Assembly (NCBI RefSeq): GCF_021117275.1
Contig: NZ_CP088245.1
Coordinates: 533,501 to 597,500 of the forward strand
Direction: 5' to 3'
Source: Metabacillus sp. B2-18
GTDB lineage: Bacteria > Bacillota > Bacilli > Bacillales > Bacillaceae
Length of the DNA: 64,000 nt
The translations under genes were made by a program, and so were the position numbers. Position 1 is the first letter of the stretch; every line of letters begins with the position of its first letter. The notes beneath the pieces were generated by a model, which was not told the origin of the DNA, searched no databases, and saw only the letters and a program-made list of their open reading frames with translations. Shown here piece after piece: positions 9,357-18,146 of this stretch.

Positions 9357-9425
9357 ATGATCAAAAATCAAGTAGGCTTTTTCACTTTCATTATTTTAAC
9401 TGTAAGGATTGTATTAACTTATTGA
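9357..9425 (+). CDS. Possible 22-residue hydrophobic peptide
   Basis: ATG to TGA, preceded by AAAGGAG at ideal spacing, encoding a peptide that is mostly one hydrophobic segment (FFTFIILTVRIVLTY). Its start region is held in the inverted repeat at 9304-9344. The rest of the 9246-9555 gap holds only a weak hairpin AGGTGT...ACACCT (9445-9467). It may be a small membrane peptide or a leader; no family recognised. Confidence 0.35.
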   Translation: MIKNQVGFFTFIILTVRIVLTY

Positions 9426-9555
9426 TATAGAGTCTAGACTAGGTAGGTGTGTATCGAATAAACACCTTTTAAAATGCTTTTAAACTAACTCGAATTGAGT
9501 CATCCGATAAACTTAGGTAAAATAGTAAAAAAGGATGCAGAAAAAGGTGTTTTAA

Positions 9556-10674
9556 TTGAAGAAATATATCGTGGTTGGAGCGGGGATTCTCGGTGCATCA
9601 GCTGCTTACCATTTAGCTAAAGCTGGTGCTCAAGTAACCGTTATAGATAGAAAAGATAAGGGACAGGCAACAGATGCTGCCGCTGGAATAGTCTGTCCAT
9701 GGTTGTCTCAGCGTCGAAACAAAGCATGGTATCAAATGGTCAAAGGTGGAGCTCGCTATTATCCGGAATTAATAAAGAAATTAGAAGATGATGGTGAAAC
9801 AGAAACAGGTTATAGCAAAGTTGGAGCAATTAGTCTTCATAAAGACCCAGAAAAGCTTGAAAAAATGGCAGAACGAGCTGCTAAGCGAAGAGAAGATGCA
9901 CCGGAAATTGGTGAAATTAACATATTATCACCCGAAGAAACACAGTCTTTATTTCCACCACTATCCTCAGAATACGGTTCTGTTCATGTAAGTGGGGGAG
10001 CACGGGTCAATGGAAGAGCAATTCGTTTAGCATTAGTCAGGGCAGCAAAAAAGAACGGTACCACTTTTATTGAAGAAAATGCAGTTTCATTAGTTCAAGA
10101 TAAAAAACGTATTACTGGTGTTCATGTTAATAAACAAGTTATTGAGGCTAATCAAGTCATTATAACCGGAGGGGCTTGGTCAGAGGAGTTATTAAGTCCA
10201 TTAGGGATTAAGTTTATCGTTAAGCCACAAAAAGCACAAATTATTCATCTTCATCTCGAGAACACAGATACAAGCTCTTGGCCAGTCGTGATGCCACCTA
10301 ACAATCAATATATTCTTTCTTTTGAAGAAGGTAGAGTTGTTGTAGGTGCAACACATGAGGATGATGTTGGTTTTGACCTTCGTGTAACAGCAGGTGGAGT
10401 TCATGAAATATTAAGTAAAGCTCTCGAGGTAGCACCAGGATTAGATGAAAGCACTATGGTTGAAACAAGAGTGGGATTCCGTCCATTTACACCTGGATTT
10501 CTTCCAGTTATTGGTCCTATACAAGGATATGAAGGTTTAATCGTAGCAAATGGATTGGGGGCTTCGGGATTAACGAGTGGTCCATTTCTTGGTTTAGAGC
10601 TTGCTAATCTTGCTATGGGAAAAGAAACTGAATTAGAGCTTCAATTATATAGCCCTGAAAATGCAATGGAATAG
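9556..10674 (+). CDS. FAD-dependent amino-acid oxidase/dehydrogenase (DAO family)
   Basis: 372 residues with an N-terminal FAD fold VVGAGILGASAAYHLA (about 6-21), the E/D-anchoring VIDRKDKGQATDAAAG segment and a C-terminal GLIVANGLGASGLTSGP FAD-closing motif, as in glycine oxidase, D-amino-acid dehydrogenase and sarcosine-oxidase-like enzymes. Probably membrane-free. Starts with TTG at 9556 after AAAAAGGTG. It is followed by a strong bidirectional terminator and stands alone. The substrate is not determinable here. Confidence 0.85.
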   Translation: MKKYIVVGAGILGASAAYHLAKAGAQVTVIDRKDKGQATDAAAGIVCPWLSQRRNKAWYQMVKGGARYYPELIKKLEDDGETETGYSKVGAISLHKDPEKLEKMAERAAKRREDAPEIGEINILSPEETQSLFPPLSSEYGSVHVSGGARVNGRAIRLALVRAAKKNGTTFIEENAVSLVQDKKRITGVHVNKQVIEANQVIITGGAWSEELLSPLGIKFIVKPQKAQIIHLHLENTDTSSWPVVMPPNNQYILSFEEGRVVVGATHEDDVGFDLRVTAGGVHEILSKALEVAPGLDESTMVETRVGFRPFTPGFLPVIGPIQGYEGLIVANGLGASGLTSGPFLGLELANLAMGKETELELQLYSPENAME

Positions 10675-10675
10675 G

Positions 10676-10710
10676 AAAAAGGTGAGCCGTCATTTAGCTC
10701 ACCTTTTTTT
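10676..10710. terminator. Bidirectional intrinsic terminator
   Basis: GGTGAGC (10681-10687) / GCTCACC (10697-10703), flanked by AAAAA on the left and TTTTTTT on the right. It serves the oxidase gene on the plus strand and the small gene at 10712-10885 on the minus strand. Confidence 0.88.
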
Positions 10711-10711
10711 G

Positions 10712-10885
10712 TTAACGTCGATGTTGGACAAGGTCAATGGCACCTAATACTACGTGGGCAAGACCAAAACCAAAAACAGTATTTGCGACCATTTTATTAG
10801 AACCGCGTCTTTGTTTTAATGCATATCCAGTAGCAGTAACAGCTGAACCTAATGCAGTTGGTATTAATCCTTCACGAATATTCAT
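10712..10885 (-). CDS. Small membrane-associated protein (57 aa), unknown
   Basis: ATG at 10885 behind GGGGGA; a GTG 15 nt upstream is in frame but would sit on the ribosome site. The product starts MNIREGLIPTALGSAVTATG and ends DLVQHRR. Glycine/alanine-rich helical stretches suggest membrane association. No named family recognised. Convergent with the oxidase gene, sharing its terminator. Confidence 0.65.
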   Translation of the reverse strand: MNIREGLIPTALGSAVTATGYALKQRRGSNKMVANTVFGFGLAHVVLGAIDLVQHRR

Positions 10886-10977
10886 GTCATTTTCCCCCAC
10901 ATCGTTGTTATTGGTGTAATAAACACCACGATTAGTGTGTGCATTACAAGGGGATTTATGTAAGGGATCATTTTAAT

Positions 10978-11097
10978 TTAAATGGTATAAACCATTACTT
11001 TTAAAGTGAAAATACTTAGTTGATATAAAAAGTAAACACTAAAGCCTACAAAGGTAAAAAAGATTAGCAAAACAGCCGGTAAGAATTTTTTTATCAT
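10978..11097 (-). CDS. Small single-pass membrane protein (39 aa)
   Basis: ATG at 11097 follows GAGGA at good spacing. The product MIKKFLPAVLLIFFTFVGFS... is one transmembrane helix with a lysine-rich N-terminus. The frame is open further upstream to 11223, but that part has no ribosome site and poor composition. Function unknown. Confidence 0.55.
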   Translation of the reverse strand: MIKKFLPAVLLIFFTFVGFSVYFLYQLSIFTLKVMVYTI

Positions 11098-11249
11098 GTT
11101 TATTTCCTCGCAATCTAGTAAGTTAATAGTATCATCTTTGCCATTTTTGCTCTTTTTATACATGATAGATTTAAGATTTTTAATGGAAGAATTTGTATTG
11201 AATAAGTACATAATTTTAGACAACTAGAATAAAAATTTTTATATACCCC

Positions 11250-11303
11250 TTGATCTTTTTTCACCCAACATTATATAATGACATCATAAGTTAACCGTTT
11301 AAC
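11250..11303 (+). promoter_or_regulatory. Promoter and LacI-type operator O1 of the sugar cluster
   Basis: TTGATC (11250-11255), 18-nt spacer, TATAAT (11274-11279), then the palindrome GTTAACCGTTTAAC (11290-11303) between the start site and the regulator gene. A related site GTTAACCGGTTC lies at 12389-12400. Such CG-centred palindromes are typical LacI/CcpA-family operators, so autoregulation is likely. Confidence 0.65.
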
Positions 11304-11314
11304 CGGGAGGCAAT

Positions 11315-12349
11315 ATGAATCAAAAAATTACAATACGTGATGTAGCTAAACATGCTGGAGTTTCGGCCGCTACTGTGTCATACGTACTCAATGGAGTAAA
11401 CAAGGTATCGGATGAAACGAAAGATCGTGTGTTACAGGCTATTGAACAATTAAACTATCAACCGGATTTTACAGCTATAAGTTTATCGAAAAGAAAGTCC
11501 AAGATGATTGGTGTGATTATGCCATTAGTTGAAGATACCTTAGCACCGATTTTAAAGGAAAATCCATATGTTAGCGAATTGTTAAGTGGTGTTGAATATA
11601 CTTGCCGGAAAAATGGATATGATTTTGTTATCTCCGGTATATCTAAAGCGGAGGAATGCAAAAACTGGATCATGAAGCGAAACTTAGATGCCCTTTTGGT
11701 TTTAGGGAAGTTTCCTGTTAATGTATTCGAAAAAATGAAACCGCTATCTATTCCGCTGGTGTTTGTCGATTCGTTTGAGGAGTATGCTAATGCATATCAT
11801 AATATTCGCATCAATGACGAGCTAGGTGGATATTTGGGCACAAAGCATTTAATCGATATTGGTCACACTCAAATCTGCTTTGTACCAAATGGAAAAATAG
11901 ATAGTGCGGTCGACGGTCAACGTTTTTTAGGTTTTAAACGGGCTCTTAAGGAAGCTGGTATTCCTTTTAAAAAAGAGATGGTTGTTGAAGGAAAATTAAA
12001 CACCTTTGAAAATGGATATTCAATTGGATTAGAGTTAATGAAAAAACAAGATATAACAGGTATTTTTACCTCTTCTGATATTACTGCATTAGGAATCATT
12101 AAATCACTAAATGATCATAAAAAAAGAATTCCTGGAGACTATGCAATTGTTGGATTCGATGACTTGATGATTAGTAAATTTTCTTCACCGAGCTTAACGA
12201 CAATACGTCAGGATGTTTTTCGAAAAGGATCAATTGCAGCAGAAACATGTATCACTGTGATTGAAAGTGAGGATGTACACCCAGAGCAGATCATGCTCCC
12301 TGTTGAACTTGTTGTCAGGGATTCAACTAAAGAAAAGTCAGACATTTAA
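11315..12349 (+). CDS. LacI-family transcriptional regulator
   Basis: 344 residues: an N-terminal helix-turn-helix ITIRDVAKHAGVSAATVSYVLNG (about 5-27) and hinge, then a periplasmic-binding-protein-like sensor domain, and the C-terminal GDYAIVGFDDL and SLTTIRQD motifs of the family. ATG start with CGGGAGG. Encoded directly upstream of the ThuA-like, dehydrogenase and isomerase genes, which it probably represses until a sugar derivative binds. Palindromes on both sides of the gene fit its expected operators. The effector is unknown. Confidence 0.92.
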   Translation: MNQKITIRDVAKHAGVSAATVSYVLNGVNKVSDETKDRVLQAIEQLNYQPDFTAISLSKRKSKMIGVIMPLVEDTLAPILKENPYVSELLSGVEYTCRKNGYDFVISGISKAEECKNWIMKRNLDALLVLGKFPVNVFEKMKPLSIPLVFVDSFEEYANAYHNIRINDELGGYLGTKHLIDIGHTQICFVPNGKIDSAVDGQRFLGFKRALKEAGIPFKKEMVVEGKLNTFENGYSIGLELMKKQDITGIFTSSDITALGIIKSLNDHKKRIPGDYAIVGFDDLMISKFSSPSLTTIRQDVFRKGSIAAETCITVIESEDVHPEQIMLPVELVVRDSTKEKSDI

Positions 12350-12388
12350 GGAGGTGAACTCATCTAATCGAAATAATTTGTTTGGTTT

Positions 12389-12400
12389 GTTAACCGGTTC
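12389..12400 (+). promoter_or_regulatory. LacI-type operator O2
   Basis: GTTAACCGGTTC, a near-perfect CCGG-centred palindrome between the regulator gene and the thuA-like gene, related to O1 at 11290-11303. It lies about 140 bp before the next start codon, so a second promoter may sit here. Confidence 0.55.
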
Positions 12401-12542
12401 ACTAACTCCATTACTTTAGATGTAATAAATGGAGTGGTATTCAAGAGATAAGTTTAACAGATAACTAGTAAAAATTTGTATATGATAAATGATATAACTA
12501 TGACATCATGATAAAAAATACGAATAGATTAGGATGAATACA

Positions 12543-13265
12543 ATGACTAAAGTTACAGTATGGAATGAAAACAGACATGAAAAGAAAAATCCCGTAGTTA
12601 GTGAGATTTATCCAAAAGGAATTCACGGTGCTATTGCTGATTTTCTACAACAAGACAACAATGAAGTGAAAACGGCTACATTAGATGAGCCTCAGCACGG
12701 ACTTACAGATGAGGTTTTAGAAAATACTGATGTACTCGTTTGGTGGGGGCATCTTGCACATGATGAAGTAGAAGACTCAATCGTCGAAAAGGTTGCGCAA
12801 AGAGTGTTAGATGGAATGGGACTTATTGTGTTGCATTCAGGACATTTTTCTAAGGTTTTCAAAAAGTTAATGGGAACAAGCTGTGATTTAAAATGGCGTG
12901 AAGCTGATGATAAAGAACGAATTTGGGTTGTAGATCCTAGTCATCCAATTGCAGAAGGAATTGGAGAGTATATTGAACTTGAAAAAGAAGAAATGTATGG
13001 TGAGCACTTCGACATTCCTACACCGGATGAGTTGATCTTTACAAGCTGGTTTGAGGGTGGAGAGATCTTTAGAAGTGGATGTACTTTTAAACGTGGTAAT
13101 GGCAAGATATTCTACTTCCGTCCAGGTCATGAAACATACCCAACATACCATAACGAGCAAGTACAAACTGTAATAAAAAATGCTGTTAAATATGTAAAGC
13201 CTGTTAACCGTAAACGTCCTGTTTATGGAAATGCGAAGCCTTTAGAAACAATCTCAGCTAAGTAA
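12543..13265 (+). CDS. ThuA-like protein (trehalose-utilisation family)
   Basis: 240 residues beginning [14 protein letters not shown], with the ThuA-type class-I-glutamine-amidotransferase-like fold: [15 protein letters not shown] and the PGHETYPTY motif near the C-terminus. ThuA proteins accompany oxidoreductases acting on disaccharides or keto-glycosides; the precise reaction is not established. The start is the ATG with AGGA 8 nt upstream; another ATG 9 nt earlier overlaps that site. First gene of a four-gene run. Confidence 0.85.
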   Translation: MTKVTVWNENRHEKKNPVVSEIYPKGIHGAIADFLQQDNNEVKTATLDEPQHGLTDEVLENTDVLVWWGHLAHDEVEDSIVEKVAQRVLDGMGLIVLHSGHFSKVFKKLMGTSCDLKWREADDKERIWVVDPSHPIAEGIGEYIELEKEEMYGEHFDIPTPDELIFTSWFEGGEIFRSGCTFKRGNGKIFYFRPGHETYPTYHNEQVQTVIKNAVKYVKPVNRKRPVYGNAKPLETISAK

Positions 13266-13326
13266 GATAATACCTACTTTATAAAAAATAAGAAAAATTC
13301 ATTTAACATATTAGGAGGAATTATTA

Positions 13327-14358
13327 ATGGGAAAATTAAGAGTTGGTGTAATCGGTTGTGGAAGTATTGCTCAGTATCGTCACTTACCTGAATATGCGTC
13401 AAATCAACATGTAGAGCTAGTGGCTGTGTGTGATATTGTAGAAGATCGTGTGAAAGAAATTGCGAATAAATATGGTGCAAAAGCATTTACTGATTATAAA
13501 GAGCTGATCCATAGTGGAGAGGTCGATGTTGTTAGTGTATGTACACCTAACTACTTGCATGCACCTGTAACAATTGAAGCTCTAAATAATGGTCTTCATG
13601 TATTATGTGAAAAGCCAATGGCAACTTCTCAAGAAGAAGCAGATGCAATGATTGAAGCTGCTAAGAAAAATGGTAAAAAGCTAATGATTGCTCATAATCA
13701 GCGTTTTGTACGCTCACATCAAATTGCTCGAGAATTAATTGAAAGCGGTTCTATTGGGAAGATTTACAGCTTTAGAACAGCTTTCGGACATCCTGGTCCA
13801 GAAGGCTGGAGCCAAGATGGTAGAGATAGCTGGTTCTTTGAAAAGGAAAAAGCATATATCGGAGCAATGGGTGACTTAGGTGTTCATAAAACAGACTTAA
13901 TGCGCTATTTACTTGGAGAAGAAATTGTTGAGGTTGGAGCATTCATTGAAACATCTGCTAAAGACTTTGCTGATGTTGACGACACGGCTGTTTGTGCCCT
14001 TAAAACGGAAAGTGGAATTATTGGAACACTTGCAGCAAGCTGGTCTTACACTGCAAAAGAAGATAACTCAACGATTATCTATGGTGAGAAGGCAATTATT
14101 CGTTTAGAGGATAATCCAGCTTATTCACTAGTTGTTCAATATACAAACGGTGAAGTAGTTAAATATGAGCTTGGAAAAATTCAATCAAACGATGAAGGCG
14201 GTCAAAACTCTTCACATGTTATTGATCACTTTATTTCAAGTGTTGTCGAAGATAAAGAACCTCTAATTACTGGAGAAGAAGGTATGAAATCGTTAGCTGT
14301 TATCATTGCTGCACTTAAATCAAACGAAACAAAAACAATTGCAAAAGTATTTGAGTGA
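13327..14358 (+). CDS. Gfo/Idh/MocA-family sugar dehydrogenase (1)
   Basis: 343 residues. N-terminal NAD(P)-binding fold VGVIGCGSIAQYRHL (about 6-20) and the family motif CEKPMA (about 95-100), followed by the alpha/beta C-terminal substrate domain with GDLGVHKTDLMRYLL, which carries the usual catalytic His. AGGAGG precedes the ATG. It probably oxidises or reduces a sugar hydroxyl or keto group; 3-keto-glycoside chemistry is one possibility given the ThuA and isomerase neighbours. Confidence 0.9.
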   Translation: MGKLRVGVIGCGSIAQYRHLPEYASNQHVELVAVCDIVEDRVKEIANKYGAKAFTDYKELIHSGEVDVVSVCTPNYLHAPVTIEALNNGLHVLCEKPMATSQEEADAMIEAAKKNGKKLMIAHNQRFVRSHQIARELIESGSIGKIYSFRTAFGHPGPEGWSQDGRDSWFFEKEKAYIGAMGDLGVHKTDLMRYLLGEEIVEVGAFIETSAKDFADVDDTAVCALKTESGIIGTLAASWSYTAKEDNSTIIYGEKAIIRLEDNPAYSLVVQYTNGEVVKYELGKIQSNDEGGQNSSHVIDHFISSVVEDKEPLITGEEGMKSLAVIIAALKSNETKTIAKVFE

Positions 14359-14363
14359 TGAGA

Positions 14364-15377
14364 ATGAGTGATCTAAAAATTGGAATAATCGGAGTCGGTG
14401 GTATTGCACAAGGCCGACATATCCCAGCTTTTCAAGGCTTTGAGGATTGTGTAATATCAGCTGTAAGTGACGTTAACAAAGACAGAGCACAGGAAGCAGC
14501 AGAGAAATTTAAAATTGAGATGGTATTTGAAAACTATCAGGATATGTTTCAACATGTTGATGCTGTCGTTATTTGTACACCGAATAAATTTCACGCGGAA
14601 ATTACGATTGCAGCATTAGAAGCAGGAGTACATGTTCTATGTGAAAAGCCAATGGCACTTACAGCAGAAGAATGTGAAGCAATGCTTGAAGCTTCGAATC
14701 GTACAAATAAAGTATTAGCGATTGCTTATCATTATCGTTTTATGAAAAATTCACAGGCAGCAAAGAAAATGATGAGAGATGTAGGTACTCCACTTGTAAC
14801 AAGAGTAAGAGCCTTGAGACGAAGAAAGGTGCCTGGCTGGGGTGTGTTTACAAATAAATCACTCCAAGGTGGAGGCAGCTTAATTGACTATGGATGTCAC
14901 CTGCTAGATTTGGCTATTTGGTTAATGGGAAGTCCAAAGTACGTTGAGGTAAATGGAAGTACGTACAATGCATTAAGTAAACAACCTAATTCAGTTAATC
15001 AATGGGGTAGTTTTGACCATGAAACATTTAATGTAGACGACCATGTAACAGCATACATTAAGTTTGAAAATGGGGCGTCTTTATTACTAGAAACGTCATG
15101 GGCTGCAAATATATTGGATGATGAAGAGCACGTAAGTATATCAGGCGTTGATGGTGGATTAAGTGTTTTCCCTCTGGAGTTTTATGCGGCGAAAGATGAC
15201 ATGCTTATAAACAGTCAAGCTGCATGGATTTCTGGTGAGGATGATCCTAGTCTATCTCAGGCTAGGAACTTTCTTGATGCATGTCTAGGAAGAGCTGAGC
15301 TTGTTGTAAAACCAGAAGAAGCTTTGCAGGTTTCTCAAATTATTGATGAAATCTATCAATCAGCAGAGTCAAAATAA
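14364..15377 (+). CDS. Gfo/Idh/MocA-family sugar dehydrogenase (2)
   Basis: About 337 residues: IGIIGVGGIAQGRHIPAF N-terminal fold, CEKPMAL, and GGGSLIDYGCHLLDLAIWLMG with a conserved D-x3-H pair. It resembles the preceding gene in layout but not closely in sequence, so it is a partner rather than a recent duplicate. I chose ATG 14364 (MSDLK); ATG 14358 overlapping the previous stop is the alternative. The tight spacing means translational coupling is likely. Confidence 0.88.
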   Translation: MSDLKIGIIGVGGIAQGRHIPAFQGFEDCVISAVSDVNKDRAQEAAEKFKIEMVFENYQDMFQHVDAVVICTPNKFHAEITIAALEAGVHVLCEKPMALTAEECEAMLEASNRTNKVLAIAYHYRFMKNSQAAKKMMRDVGTPLVTRVRALRRRKVPGWGVFTNKSLQGGGSLIDYGCHLLDLAIWLMGSPKYVEVNGSTYNALSKQPNSVNQWGSFDHETFNVDDHVTAYIKFENGASLLLETSWAANILDDEEHVSISGVDGGLSVFPLEFYAAKDDMLINSQAAWISGEDDPSLSQARNFLDACLGRAELVVKPEEALQVSQIIDEIYQSAESK

Positions 15378-15388
15378 TGAAGAAGTAA

Positions 15389-15426
15389 ACTCATGAATGT
15401 CTAGAATCCTCTGGATATTCATGAGT
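15389..15426 (+). repeat. 10-bp inverted repeat between dehydrogenase and isomerase genes
   Basis: ACTCATGAAT (15389-15398) and ATTCATGAGT (15417-15426) pair perfectly across an 18-nt loop, 12-49 nt after the dehydrogenase stop codon. There is no T-tract, so it is more likely an mRNA-stabilising or processing hairpin than a terminator. Confidence 0.55.
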
Positions 15427-15453
15427 AAAGATAATACTAAAGGAGGACTTTCG

Positions 15454-16422
15454 ATGAAATTAGGTGTTTTTACAGTTCTATTTAATGATAAATCTTTTGA
15501 GGAAATGTTAGATCGAGTAAAAGCTTCCGGTTTGCAGGCAGTTGAAATTGGAACTGGTGGTTATCCAGGTGGATCTCATTGTGACTTGGATGCATTACTT
15601 GAGAGTGAAGAAAAACGTAATGAGTACTTAGGAAAAATACAAGAGCGGGATTTAGTTATTAGTGCATTCAGTTGTCATAGTAATCCAATTTCACCAGATA
15701 AGGAATTTGCTCAAGATTCTCAAGAAACACTAAAGAAAACAATCAAACTTGCATCGTTAATGAATGTACCTGTTGTTAATACATTTTCAGGAACTGCTGG
15801 TGACCATGAGGGAGCAAAATATCCGAACTGGCCTGTTACTCCTTGGCCAAACGAATATGGCGATGTGCTAAAGTGGCAATGGGAAGAGAAGTTAATTCCA
15901 TATTGGAAAGAAGTAGGACAGTATGCGAAAGAGCATAATGTAAAAATTGGTTTAGAGTTACATGGTGGATTTTTAGTACATACGCCATATACAATGTTAA
16001 AGCTTCGTGAAGCGACATGTGATGCAATTGGTGCGAACCTAGATCCAAGTCATCTTTGGTGGCAAGGAATTGATCCGGTTGCAGCGATTAAAATTTTAGG
16101 TAAAGCTAATGCTATTCATCATTTCCATGCAAAAGATACTTATATTGACCAAGATAATGTCAATATGTATGGATTAACTGATATGCAGCCATATGGTGAA
16201 GTTCAAACAAGAGCTTGGACGTTCAGATCAGTTGGCTGTGGTCACAGTCTAACAGAGTGGAATGACATGATGAGTGCGCTACGTACTTATGGTTATGATT
16301 ATGTTGTAAGTATTGAACATGAAGATCCAATCATGTCTATTGATGAAGGCTTTGAGCGTGCTGTTACTAATTTAAAATCTGTATTAATTAATGAGCAGCC
16401 ATCACAAATGTGGTGGGTATAA
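15454..16422 (+). CDS. Sugar phosphate isomerase/epimerase-type TIM-barrel protein
   Basis: 322 residues from the ATG behind AAAGGAGG. AP-endonuclease-2/xylose-isomerase-like TIM barrel with metal-ligand motifs: VEIGTGGYPGG, GLELHGGF, ANLDPSHLWWQG, HFHAKD and SIEHED. Related proteins include IolE and the keto-glycoside epimerase YcjR, which fits the neighbouring ThuA and dehydrogenases. Last gene of the cluster, with a terminator 14 nt later. Notably the cluster has no transporter or glycosidase gene. Confidence 0.88.
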   Translation: MKLGVFTVLFNDKSFEEMLDRVKASGLQAVEIGTGGYPGGSHCDLDALLESEEKRNEYLGKIQERDLVISAFSCHSNPISPDKEFAQDSQETLKKTIKLASLMNVPVVNTFSGTAGDHEGAKYPNWPVTPWPNEYGDVLKWQWEEKLIPYWKEVGQYAKEHNVKIGLELHGGFLVHTPYTMLKLREATCDAIGANLDPSHLWWQGIDPVAAIKILGKANAIHHFHAKDTYIDQDNVNMYGLTDMQPYGEVQTRAWTFRSVGCGHSLTEWNDMMSALRTYGYDYVVSIEHEDPIMSIDEGFERAVTNLKSVLINEQPSQMWWV

Positions 16423-16435
16423 AGGCATTTTCCAG

Positions 16436-16466
16436 CCCCTCTATCAAAGAGGGGTTTTCTTTTTTG
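16436..16466 (+). terminator. Terminator of the LacI-controlled cluster
   Basis: CCCCTCT (16436-16442) / AGAGGGG (16448-16454) then TTTTCTTTTTT. Confidence 0.92.
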
Positions 16467-16528
16467 TAAAAAGATCGGTATGATGGAATAGATTCGTAAT
16501 ACGGAAATAAAAAAATAGGTGTGAGTAG

Positions 16529-17722
16529 ATGAATAAAACAGTTAAACTTCAAATCAAATCTAATTTTGTTAATCAATTTCGATCAGGATATCCACTAATC
16601 AATAAAGAAGCAATAAAAAATATAAATGCTTTAAAAGAAGAGGGCTCATTTCTCGATTTGTTTGATGAAAACAATCATTTCCTTGGTAAAGGATACTATG
16701 GAATACAAAACAAAGGGAGAGGATGGATTTTAACTAATAATCAACATGAAGTAATTGATCAATCTTTTTTTGAGAAAAAACTAAAAATAGCAATAAATGA
16801 TCGCTCATCATTTTATATAGATAAAAACACAACAGCTTTTCGGGTTTTTAATGGCGAAGGTGATGGAATTGGTGGATTGACGATTGATCATTATGATGGT
16901 TATTACGTAATCACCTGGTATAGTGAAGGAATTTATTACTTTAAAAAAGACATAATGGAAGCACTGAGAAAAATTGTGGATTTCAAAGGTGTTTATGAGA
17001 AGAAGAGATTCGATGTTAAAGGGACATACATTGAGGATGACGACTTTGTCCTTGGAGAAAGGGCAAATTTCCCGCTTATTGTGAAAGAAAATGGAATTAA
17101 GTTTGCTGTTTATTTAAATGATGGAGCAATGGTTGGAGTATTTTTGGATCAGAAAGATGTTCGAAAAGCAATACGTGACAAGTATGCAAAAGGGAAGCAT
17201 GTACTGAACACCTTCTCTTACACAGGTGCTTTCTCTGTTGCTGCTGCAATCGGAGGTGCTGTAAAAACAACTAGTGTTGACCTTGCTAACCGAAGCAAAG
17301 CAAAAACAATAGAACAATTCAGTGTAAATGAAATTGATTATGAGGCACAAGATATAATTGTGGAGGATGTATTTAATTTCTTTAAATATGCTGTTAGAAA
17401 GAATTTGAAGTACGATATGGTCATTCTGGATCCACCTAGCTTTGCCCGGTCAAAAAAACATACATTTAGTGCAGGTAAGGATTATCCTGACTTATTAAAG
17501 CAAGCGATCCAAATTACCTCTAAAAAGGGGATTATCGTTGCGTCATCCAATTGTAGCTCATTTAGTATGAAGAAATTTAAAGGGTTTATTGAAAAGGCTT
17601 TTGAAGAAAGTAGAGAAGCTTATACGATTCTTGAAGAATTTAGTTTACCATCTGATTTTAAGACACGTCGGGAATTTAAAGAAGGAAATTACTTAAAAGT
17701 AGTTATTTTAAGTAAGAATTAA
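16529..17722 (+). CDS. Class I SAM-dependent rRNA methyltransferase (RlmI/YwbD-like)
   Basis: 397 residues: an N-terminal PUA-like RNA-binding region, a central linker domain with VFNGEGDGIGGLTID, then a Rossmann methyltransferase domain with VLNTFSYTGAFSVAAA (SAM loop, about 227-242), DPPSFARSK (motif IV) and a SSNCSSF segment carrying a candidate catalytic Cys. This layout is that of m5C methyltransferases acting on 23S rRNA. Monocistronic between two stem-loops. Confidence 0.88.
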   Translation: MNKTVKLQIKSNFVNQFRSGYPLINKEAIKNINALKEEGSFLDLFDENNHFLGKGYYGIQNKGRGWILTNNQHEVIDQSFFEKKLKIAINDRSSFYIDKNTTAFRVFNGEGDGIGGLTIDHYDGYYVITWYSEGIYYFKKDIMEALRKIVDFKGVYEKKRFDVKGTYIEDDDFVLGERANFPLIVKENGIKFAVYLNDGAMVGVFLDQKDVRKAIRDKYAKGKHVLNTFSYTGAFSVAAAIGGAVKTTSVDLANRSKAKTIEQFSVNEIDYEAQDIIVEDVFNFFKYAVRKNLKYDMVILDPPSFARSKKHTFSAGKDYPDLLKQAIQITSKKGIIVASSNCSSFSMKKFKGFIEKAFEESREAYTILEEFSLPSDFKTRREFKEGNYLKVVILSKN

Positions 17723-17729
17723 CTTGAGT

Positions 17730-17761
17730 GAGGCTAACAAGAACACGTTCTTGTTAGCCTC
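17730..17761. terminator. Long perfect palindrome after the methyltransferase gene
   Basis: Two 15-bp arms (17730-17744 and 17747-17761), GAGGCTAACAAGAAC and its complement, separated by 2 bases. It starts 7 nt after the stop codon and lacks a T-tract. Probably a 3' end hairpin; 17762-17948 shows nothing further. Confidence 0.6.
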
Positions 17762-17948
17762 GTATAGTAAGTAATAAGTGTATTTATTATGTTTAGTTGA
17801 ATCAATTTCATAATGTATCATTCGTTACCAAAAAACGTATGAATCTCACCTTTAATAGTGTTTTTACCCGTGTATTGTTTAATATTCAGTTCAGGATGTA
17901 TAAAAATGTTTCGTTTTTTGATTTAAGACTCATCTTTATGAAATTAAC

Positions 17949-18146
17949 TCAGTTAATAATAAGATATGATTTGTATTCTTTTATGATATCTTCACGTTTA
18001 CCGAGAAGTGAGCGATATTCTTTTAATAGTTTTGAATTACCTCGATCATGAAACCATTCCGAGAAAGCACGTTCACATTCATTTGAAATAGCTGCTAATT
18101 CGTCGTTAATTTCATTCATTTTTTTAATTTGAATTTCCTTAACCAT
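17949..18146 (-). CDS. Small charged coiled-coil protein (65 aa), unknown
   Basis: ATG at 18146 behind AAAGGTGG. The product starts MVKEIQIKKMNEINDELAAI and ends KEYKSYLIIN; it is highly charged and predicted helical throughout. A GTG 12 nt upstream is in frame but overlaps the ribosome site. Function unrecognised. Flanked by long gene-poor stretches on both sides. Confidence 0.65.
   Translation of the reverse strand: MVKEIQIKKMNEINDELAAISNECERAFSEWFHDRGNSKLLKEYRSLLGKREDIIKEYKSYLIIN

Noticed and set aside
17949..18146. Spo0E-like phosphatase
   Set aside because: Small and helical, but lacks the SQELD-type signature of that family.
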